Source: Brachionus koreanus (Eukaryota > Rotifera > Eurotatoria > Ploima > Brachionidae). Taken from it: a DNA stretch of 47,881 nt. The stretch spans positions 1,740,826 to 1,788,706 of the forward strand of contig PJRA01000519.1 in assembly GCA_016987375.1 (NCBI GenBank), given 5' to 3'. Shown here in pieces: positions 41,815 through 47,881 of this stretch (the first letter of the stretch is position 1; every line of letters begins with the position of its first letter). The position numbers and the translations under genes were made by a program. The notes beneath the pieces are model-generated. The model had not been told where the DNA came from and did no database searches. It saw nothing but the letters and a program-made list of their open reading frames with translations.

Positions 41815-44412
41815 ATTTAATTGCATTGCGATCAAGAGGTTCTTACATCTAGTTTCTTAAGAGTTGGTGAATTTTTGACTCGAAGTACTTTTACTGGAGT
41901 TCTTATATGTGGTGATTTTAATTTGCCTAACATTGATTGGAGCAGCGAATTCTATAATATGGTAAACGACTCATCAAATTCTTTATCAGCAAGATTTTGC
42001 GATACTCTTGATGATTTGTTTTTAATACAAAACGTTCATTCACCCACTTATCAATTAAGTTCAGGTGTTATGGGTAATATTTTGGATTTGGTTATTACAG
42101 AAGAGCAAAACCGTATTACAGAAATAGTCTATGGTCCTCCTCTTGGTAAAATTAACCGTGGTCATCTTACTTTAACTTGGAATTTTAACATTAAAGATAG
42201 TAAAATGTCCAAGTTTTCAAGCCAGAAATATATGTACAGTAAAGGTGATTATACATCGATCACTGAGAAATTTTTAGAAATCGATTGGGCTAAAGAGTTA
42301 AATAAATTAAACGTAAACGATGCATACAATTGCTTTCTTAGACATTATTCTAATATTTGTAATCGATTTATACCAAAAGTATTTTTTACGAACAACAAAC
42401 GATCTGTTCCTTGGTTGACAAAAGATGTTAAGAAAAAGTTAAGAAAAAAATATTCAGCTTGGCAAGCATACAAAATGAGCGGATGGGTAAGCGATAAATA
42501 TCTTATTTTTTGTAAAGCTAAAAAGGAAGCTGCTTCTGCTGTTGACGTAGCTGTTCGAAACTATGAAACAAAACTAGCTAAACTCTCAAAATCAGACCCA
42601 AAACTTATCTATAAATATATTAACAATAAGAATAGAAGCAGCTCAGTAATTACGGGAATAAAGGATGAAAATAATCTAGTCATTAATGATCCTAGCAAAA
42701 TTGTAGAAAACTTAAATAGTTATTTTCAATCAGTGTTTATAATTGATGATGAATCTAAACCTTTTCCAGCTTTTAATAGAGTCACTGAATTTATCTGTCC
42801 TAATGATATTGATCGAATTACAAACAGTGAATTAGTTTTAAAGAAGTTGACCTCATTAAATGTTAACAAGACATGTGGCCCAGATCTTGTTAGGAACATT
42901 GTTTTAAAAAAAGCAGCATTAGGACTAGCGGTCCCAATTAGATTATTGTTTCGATTGTCTCTTTCACAGGAGAAATTACCTTTAATTTGGAAGATGGCAA
43001 ATGTGACACCCCTTTTTAAGAAAGGGAATAGGCTTAATGCAAGTAATTACCGTCCCGTTTCTCTAACAAGTAGTATATGCAAGATTCTTGAGAGTCTGCT
43101 TAAAGATCATATGCTGGCTTTTCTTTTAAAGCACAATCTATTATCTGATTCACAACATGGCTTCATGCCAAAAAGATCATGTTCAACAAATTTACTTGAA
43201 TCGCTGGATTTTATCACATCAGCTCTTAACAGAGGTTTATCTATCGATATTATATACACTGATTTTTCGAAAGCATTTGACAGAGTATCGCATAGATTGT
43301 TATTATATAAACTTAAGAGATATGGTTTTACTGATATGATTAGCTTTTGGATAAGTGACTTTCTACACGAGAGAAAACAACGTGTTATCTTAGGTTCAAC
43401 TATGTCAAATTGGTTAGATGTAACTAGTGGAGTACCTCAAGGCTCAGTTTTGGGACCACTTTTATTTTTAATATTCATAAATGACCTTTCGATTGGTTTA
43501 GTTAATAAATGTGAAAAATATGCTGATGATACTAAAGTTTTTTCTGTAATTAAGTGTTTACAAGACAATCTTGTACTTCAAAAAGATATTGACTTTATCT
43601 CAAGCTGGTCACTTACTTGGTCGTTGGATTTAAATATTGAAAAATGTGGTGTAATGCATGTTGGCTCAAAAAATCCCTTGTTTAATTATACAATATTTAG
43701 TAGATACGCAACGAAGAATTTATCTAAAACAAATCTTGAAAAAGATTTGGGTGTTTATATTCAAGGTGACTTAAAATGGACTAACCAAGTAAAATATTGT
43801 ACTAGTCGTGGAAACCGTATTTTGGGTATGATCGCTAAGAGTTTCAGGAAGTTGAACATTGATACATTGAGAATGCTCTATACAGCACTGGTTAGACCTC
43901 ATTTAGAGTTTGCCATTAGTTCATGGTGTCCGTTCCTTGAAAAAGACATTTCTGAAATCGAGAAGGTCCAAAGAAGAGCGACAAGAATAATCCCTTCACT
44001 TAGGATTTATGATTACTCGAAAAGACTGGAAATGTTCAACCTTACTAATCTTAAAATAAGGCGGATTAGAGGCGACTTAATCCAACTGTTTAAAATTATT
44101 AACAGATATGAAACTATCAATTTTGAAAATGGTATTAATTTTTCTCGAAATCACTCTTACAACTTAAGAGGACATAACAAGCGTATTGTTAGAGAAGACG
44201 CGAAAAATTGTATGCACCGATATCATTTCTTGACAAACCGAATAGTTAATGTTTGGAATAGTCTTCCTCAGTACATCATCAATTCTGTATCAGTTAATAG
44301 CTTCAAAATTAACTTGGACAAATGGCTGAAGAAACAGGCTAATTTACTGCCATAGCTTCGAAGAAGCTTAACCCGTTAGGGTCGCAGTATATACTACTAC
44401 TACTACTACTAC
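41815..44412 (+). mobile_element. CR1-like LINE, 5'-truncated, with (TAC)7 tail
   Basis: The element starts within the endonuclease domain, so it is 5'-truncated, and ends with TAC repeats (44392-44412), as in CR1-group LINEs that end in short tandem repeats, not poly(A). Before the tail, GCTTCGAAGAAGC and GTTAGGGTCGCAG form the conserved 3' end also seen at 19611-19660 and 37587-37624. The target is GCATTGCAT-type sequence; CATTCCAT after the tail resembles CATTGCAT before the element, so a short target-site duplication is possible. Block A holds the empty site at about 12050-12066. Confidence 0.85.
41821..44355 (+). CDS. LINE ORF2 (endonuclease C-terminal part plus reverse transcriptase), undamaged but truncated
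   Basis: An 844-codon frame without stops. The endonuclease begins only at about GVLICGDFNLPNIDW (residues 27-41), so about the first 120-150 residues of that domain are lost to truncation, and the first codon is TTG, not ATG. IYKYINNKNR (about 265) and PLFKKGNRLNASNYRPVSL (about 395-415) precede RT motif A TDFSKAFDRVSH (about 480-491), motif B GVPQGSVLGPLLFLIFIND (about 538-556) and KYADDTKVF (566-574, catalytic DD). The C-terminus (RRATRIIPSLRIYDYSKRLE and similar) is typical of CR1/L2/jockey-type proteins. The open frame suggests a recent insertion. Confidence 0.92.
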   Translation: MHCDQEVLTSSFLRVGEFLTRSTFTGVLICGDFNLPNIDWSSEFYNMVNDSSNSLSARFCDTLDDLFLIQNVHSPTYQLSSGVMGNILDLVITEEQNRITEIVYGPPLGKINRGHLTLTWNFNIKDSKMSKFSSQKYMYSKGDYTSITEKFLEIDWAKELNKLNVNDAYNCFLRHYSNICNRFIPKVFFTNNKRSVPWLTKDVKKKLRKKYSAWQAYKMSGWVSDKYLIFCKAKKEAASAVDVAVRNYETKLAKLSKSDPKLIYKYINNKNRSSSVITGIKDENNLVINDPSKIVENLNSYFQSVFIIDDESKPFPAFNRVTEFICPNDIDRITNSELVLKKLTSLNVNKTCGPDLVRNIVLKKAALGLAVPIRLLFRLSLSQEKLPLIWKMANVTPLFKKGNRLNASNYRPVSLTSSICKILESLLKDHMLAFLLKHNLLSDSQHGFMPKRSCSTNLLESLDFITSALNRGLSIDIIYTDFSKAFDRVSHRLLLYKLKRYGFTDMISFWISDFLHERKQRVILGSTMSNWLDVTSGVPQGSVLGPLLFLIFINDLSIGLVNKCEKYADDTKVFSVIKCLQDNLVLQKDIDFISSWSLTWSLDLNIEKCGVMHVGSKNPLFNYTIFSRYATKNLSKTNLEKDLGVYIQGDLKWTNQVKYCTSRGNRILGMIAKSFRKLNIDTLRMLYTALVRPHLEFAISSWCPFLEKDISEIEKVQRRATRIIPSLRIYDYSKRLEMFNLTNLKIRRIRGDLIQLFKIINRYETINFENGINFSRNHSYNLRGHNKRIVREDAKNCMHRYHFLTNRIVNVWNSLPQYIINSVSVNSFKINLDKWLKKQANLLP

Positions 44413-44444
44413 ATTCCATGATCAATAAACATTTGTGGAATATT

Positions 44445-44960
44445 GTAATTTTATAAAGTTTAAATGTATTGTTTGAAATATTATTTTGAATTTATGCTGA
44501 GCGTGATTATTTGCTGTTTCACAAGTACACTGTATGTTAACTTCATAGACTATAAGAAAGCCTTTGATCGCGTTCATAGAGAAACTTTTTGGACCACACT
44601 TAGAACTAATGTATTACCAGAAAAACGTTAACTCGATAAAGATCTTCTACAAAGAAAGAAGCCAATTTCAAAGTTAATACAGAGGTAAGACAAGGATGGG
44701 TTCTCTCTACAATTCTGTTACTAGTCTATATAGACTATGTATTGAGAAAATCAACCGCTAATCCCAGAGGTATTCAGTGGAGTCTTACCACAAAACTTGA
44801 AGACTTGAACTTTGCAGATGATCTTGTGTTTATAGCTAAAACAAAAGCTAATATACAGCTCAAAACGCAAAATCCTGTGAATAAATGCTAAATCAACTGG
44901 ACTTATACATTCCACACTTGTAGCTTAAGATGAAATCTAAAAATACACTGACCTGATACA
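44445..44960 (+). pseudogene. LINE RT pseudogene, block B copy, second part
   Basis: This continues the pseudogene at 40915-41060: FIDYKKAFDRVHRETFW (about 44541-44591), then LSTILLLVYIDYVLRKSTA (about 44706-44762) and FADDLVFIAKTKANIQLKT (about 44811-44867). Relative to block A it has a 14-bp loss before the second block and GATGGG for GATGCG. It is non-functional and was inherited with the duplication. Confidence 0.75.
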
Positions 44961-45017
44961 CTAACAAATGAAAAACTTTTTAAAAGAACATATTCAGAAT
45001 CAATGAGCCTGTGCATA

Positions 45018-45299
45018 AAGAACAAAATATTGCGATAACTCATTCAATTTATTTTGTACCCCTGGATATTCGGACTACCTGACAAATATTTATCTGTATT
45101 TATTAAAATCGGAAAAAGAAAAACATTTACAACATTTGAAATATTTATGCTTAATTTGTTCAATGTTTTGAGTTCAATATTTTCAATATTTCTTAATTTT
45201 TTAAAAGGAAAAGCATCACATGAAATTGTAATATTCTCATTTTATTCTTCATAGGTAAAAATTTTTGTCACAAAAACATCAATAGAAAATTTCTAATTA
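45018..45299 (+). pseudogene. GPCR fragment (type B), block B copy
   Basis: It keeps more of the type B receptor than block A: the loop 2 region (FCTPGY-like bases at about 45052), then FEIFMLNLFNVLSSIFSIF (about 45139-45195, TM6), FLKGKASHEI, and the C-terminal FSFYSS followed out of frame by KIFVTKTSIENF-like bases ending with TAA at 45297-45299. TM1-TM4, TM5, loop 3 and TM7 are missing. A 66-codon frame covers part of it, but no receptor could be made. Confidence 0.75.
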
Positions 45300-45539
45300 A
45301 ATATACAATCAAAACTTTTTTATAATGTTAATGGTTAATTTGATTGAGGTCGAAATCCTTTCAAGGTAACAGGAGAGAAAATGTCTTTGTAATAGGACAG
45401 GATATAACTTTTTCAAAAAATTTTTCATTTTAGTTAAACCAACAATTTTTAATTTAAGATTTTTAATATATGGCAAATAGATGAAGTAGAGATTTCTCCG
45501 TCTAGTAATTTCGAGCGCAGGAAACATGGATTTTCCTAC
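45300..45539. other. Junction segment specific to block B
   Basis: This DNA replaces the interval 12890-14765 of block A, which holds thaumatin exons 2 and 3. The minus strand is open through it (Lys/Leu-rich, LPYIKNLKLKIVGLTKMKNF), but I do not recognise a family. Confidence 0.45.
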
Positions 45540-45738
45540 CCAAACAAGTTCCGCCATTATGATTATTCCAAGTAAAATGAGTGCATCCGTTTGTCGAAGC
45601 ACAAATGCCACCACATTGATCACCTGATGATTTTACATTATTCAAATCATTTCCATAAAAATCAAATCCCATAGCCCAGCTGCCACTAGCTGCATTATGC
45701 CACTCGATTGCTTCTATTGTAACAGCAAGTGCAAACAA
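45540..45738 (-). pseudogene. Thaumatin-like gene, first large exon only (partial)
   Basis: The minus strand matches block A exon 1 from LFALAVTIEAIEWHNAASG through DFYGNDLNNVKSSGDQCGG to GGTC, where similarity ends and unrelated sequence (LGRKIHVSCARN) follows. A Cys before DFYGN in block A is Phe here, removing one conserved cysteine. The Pro/Ser linker and both thaumatin exons are absent. It is a pseudogene left by rearrangement. Confidence 0.85.
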
Positions 45739-46336
45739 CTTATTTAAAAATAGTCTTTTTAAAGTAAACTAAATCCGATAAAAATTTTCATTTAATTACC
45801 AAAAGATATTGTTTTCCAAACATAATAGTAGAATTTAATTGTATTTATTTGAATTTGCTTATATTAGATAATGACTTAAAAAATATTTTGAAAAAAATAA
45901 AAATTTGCACAAAGCTTTTTATTGATGAAAAAATTAACCTACAAACACCTTATAGTTTAGTTGATTATTCATTTTAAAATTGAAAGTATCAATAATATCT
46001 TTTTTTTTAAATTAAAAAAGAAATTCAATACTAAACATTTTGTTTTTCGAGTGGTTTATTGATATTTTATCACTTTTTTTCAAGCAACAAAGTACAAATT
46101 CTCAAATAAAAATTTTATTTCAAAAATCATTTAATATAATTTAAATTTCAAAATTTAATTCAAATCTAGAAATAAATTTTAAAAGGCAATTTTTGATTTT
46201 TTTTTTTAATTAAAATTTTCTCAAAAAAAACTTTATTTATTCTAGCCTTAAAAAAATCAAAATTATTATTTTGCGATTTGACGGATGGTCGAAACGAATT
46301 TTATAAAAAATTTTAACCGCCTAAATATACGGATAA
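45739..46336. other. Duplicated upstream DNA of the thaumatin pseudogene
   Basis: This aligns with 14962-15560 of block A over its full length with scattered substitutions and small indels. No gene is seen. Confidence 0.6.
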
Positions 46337-46564
46337 AGCCCGTATAGCCGAGCGGTTTGTGTGTTAGTCATGCAAGCAAATGATCGAGGATTCAAGACCC
46401 GTTGAGGGCGAAAAAATCTTCAAAATATCTCTGCAATACGGAGCGCATGTTTAAACCCCTTTCATAAAAAAAAATGGGGGACCGGTTTTGACTGGGTAAA
46501 ATTTGCAGTGTAAATAATCATGAAAGCCTCCCCATTATCTTTTAAGATAGAATAGGGTCAAAAA
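46337..46564 (+). mobile_element. tRNA-derived SINE
   Basis: The head 46338-46409 is 72 nt, the size of a tRNA. It has an A box TAGCCGAGCGG (46345-46355), a B-box-like ATTCAAGACCC (46390-46400) and ends GCCCGTA / TGAGGGC that pair at six of seven positions. An unrelated body of about 155 nt follows (GGGGGACCGGTTTTGACTGG and GAAAGCCTCCCCATTATC are recognisable landmarks). AAATATACGGATAA (46323-46336) and AAATATAAAGGATAA (46565-46579) are the target-site duplication. Block A has the single empty site AAATATACGGTTAAC (15546-15560). A SINE would be transcribed by RNA polymerase III and copied by a LINE RT. Confidence 0.88.
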
Positions 46565-46604
46565 AAATATAAAGGATAACAAAAAATGGGCAGTCAAAAA
46601 ATAT

Positions 46605-47191
46605 GAATGAGGTTTAAAAAAACATATAAAATGTGAAACCAAAAAATCAAAACATAAACAAAAATTTTTATTGTTGACTTTCTAAAACAGTGAATTAAAA
46701 CATAAACTTGAAAATTTTGATTCAATTATGCTATTAAAACATAAAACTTAAACTATAATGAAATTGAATTTTGCAAAGCGTGACTGAAACATAAAATATA
46801 GATTAAAGTATAATTTATTGTATTCATTTTGTATGATGTTCTTTTATTGATGACATTGACTTTCCGGGTTTAAAAACTAACTTATTTGTAAGAAAAAGTA
46901 AATTAAAAAAAAAGGGAAGTAGGTCCATGGTATGAATGTTATGAATAAGAATAATTAGGAATTGAGAATTGAATAATTTTTTATATGTTTTTTTGAATAA
47001 TTTGGGTTAAAAATTTATAAAAATGTTAATGTTTTATTCACATTATTAAAATATAGACCTTAACAGTAAAATTAAATAAATGTTTTATTCACAGAATAGG
47101 AATATTTTTTTATGTTTTGATTCACTTTTTTTAAAAAGCAAATGTTTTTATAACATATTTATGTTTTTATATGTTTATTTAATCCTTATCT
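46605..47191. mobile_element. 587-bp non-autonomous TIR element, 9-bp target-site duplication
   Basis: Block A lacks this DNA. The ends GAATGAGGTTTAAAAAAACA and, reverse complemented, AGATAAGGATTAAATAAACA continue into shared ATATAAAA, pairing at 22 of 27 positions. AAAAAATAT (46596-46604) and AAAAAATGT (47192-47200) are a 9-bp target-site duplication with one change. Nine-bp duplications are typical of Mutator-like elements. AACATAAA-type motifs are repeated on both arms. There is no coding region. Confidence 0.8.
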
Positions 47192-47329
47192 AAAAAATGT
47201 TGACAACTAACAAGGATTTGAGCTATATTTGTTAAATTTAGATATTTTTATTTGAAATTTTAAATGACATTAATCCTATTCGAAAAAAAAATTACAAGTT
47301 TTAAAACAGAATTTAAATTAAATGGCTCA

Positions 47330-47881
47330 CGATTCCAAAAGTACAAATTTTGATTTATCTTAGTCTACTTATTGGAAATCACAAAACAATAAAGAATTTA
47401 TTGGAAAATAAGATGAAAAAAGTTGAAAAGAGTTTTTACTCTCTAAATAGTGTTGGATGCAAACCAAAATTAATAAACCCAGAAACTAGAGCTTTCTTAT
47501 ACAAACAGTTCTCTCAATCAATCTTTAGATATCATTTGGATAATATCTTCATTAATGAAAAGAGTTCAAAGGAATTTTAATTTACGGCAAAATATTTTAA
47601 TAAAACGATTTATTGAACTCAGTAAATTTACAAAAACAAAACCTTGGAACAAAGCACTAAAATTAGAGCCAATTAGACAAATTTATTAAAGCATAAGATA
47701 TTCTTTGTCAAATAAATTTTTAATAACCAATTATGTAAAAATGTTTTTGAAAACTTAAGGAAAGATTATAAAATATTTGATAGAGAGAATACTTCTTTTA
47801 TTAAACAGTTATCAAAAAGTAGAAGATCTGACTCATATAAATTGCACTAAATACGATTTAGCATTCAGTGTTTTTTTGATT
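47330..47881 (+). pseudogene. LINE RT C-terminal fragment, running off the window
   Basis: The plus strand is open from about 47350 to 47580 with SLLIGNHKTIKNLLENKMKK, KSFYSLNSVGCKPKLINPE and FLYKQFSQSIFRYHLDNIF, which resembles the region after the RT catalytic core in L1-type LINEs (Y-L-G-x-x-I ... F-x-x-L ... Y-x-x-x-x-x-S-x-x-x-Y-G-L-E-x-I). A frame change near 47575 leads to FIELSKFTKTKPWNKALKLE and further similar sequence to the window end. It starts beyond the end of duplication block B. Confidence 0.65.

Larger units (their letters stand above)
36600..47270. repeat. Segmental duplication, block B
   Basis: This is the direct-orientation counterpart of block A (6760-15650). It keeps the same order of landmarks and carries extra insertions: a minus-strand LINE tail (37587-37624), a truncated minus-strand LINE (41210-41788), a CR1-like LINE (41815-44412), a SINE (46337-46564) and a TIR element (46605-47191). 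It lacks thaumatin exons 2-3. Outer limits are approximate. Confidence 0.88.

Noticed and set aside
45502..45738. Thaumatin pseudogene frame starting with Met
   Set aside because: The first codon is TTG, and the true start must be in an upstream exon.
1..47881. CRISPR arrays, bacterial operons or phage genes
   Set aside because: No regularly spaced repeats, no ribosome binding sites, and all recognisable genes are eukaryotic or eukaryotic transposons.

Overview
The window is nuclear DNA from a very AT-rich animal genome, not bacterial or viral DNA. The signs are rhodopsin-type GPCRs, short GT-AG introns in a thaumatin-like gene and in a glucosidase remnant, LINEs, a tRNA-derived SINE, hAT, mariner and Ty3/gypsy elements, and an interstitial CCCTAA telomere-type repeat. 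The base composition, the intron-poor divergent GPCRs and the PAN-plus-thaumatin architecture fit a rotifer-like invertebrate (a Brachionus-type monogonont is my guess). That is inference and was not tested by search.

Layout. 1-3213: minus-strand Ty3/gypsy element with 5' LTR, primer binding site, an unusual membrane-anchored Gag start, RT, RNase H and integrase, all broken. 3.2-6.8 kb: an interrupted coding stretch, a hAT remnant, a Lys/Glu-rich remnant and a Tc1/mariner remnant. 6.8-15.7 kb (block A): an intact GPCR, a small conserved coding remnant, an RT pseudogene, a GPCR fragment and an intact thaumatin-like gene. 15.8-22.2 kb: decayed coding sequence, a 163-bp tandem repeat, a small mariner-type MITE, a LINE 3' end, a zinc-binding coding remnant and a telomere-type repeat. 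22.7-24.2 kb: a complete hAT element with 8-bp target-site duplication. 24.6-32 kb: a 5.8S rRNA-like scrap, a GTPase-like gene, a mariner remnant, a class 3 lipase, a GH31 glucosidase pseudogene and a second type of GPCR. 33.2-35.9 kb: a decayed LINE with zinc-knuckle ORF1. 36.6-47.3 kb (block B): a direct, diverged duplicate of block A.

The main organising fact is the block A/block B duplication, about 30 kb apart and in the same orientation. Both copies keep an intact 331-residue GPCR (13 amino-acid differences), while the flanks have diverged freely. Because each block serves as the empty-site reference for the other, several insertions can be delimited closely: a CR1-like LINE with (TAC)n tail, a truncated minus-strand LINE, a tRNA-derived SINE and a 587-bp terminal-inverted-repeat element in block B, and a ~0.5-kb element in block A. 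The thaumatin-like gene is intact in A but only part of its first large exon survives in B.

Host genes that look usable: three GPCRs, one thaumatin-like protein, one lipase and one GTPase-like protein (start unresolved). Most of the rest is transposon-derived. I see no operon-like system or clear novel pathway. The strongest leads are the duplicated GPCR block with its filled/empty sites, the Gag with an N-terminal membrane segment, and an unrecognised peptide conserved on the opposite strand behind both GPCR copies.
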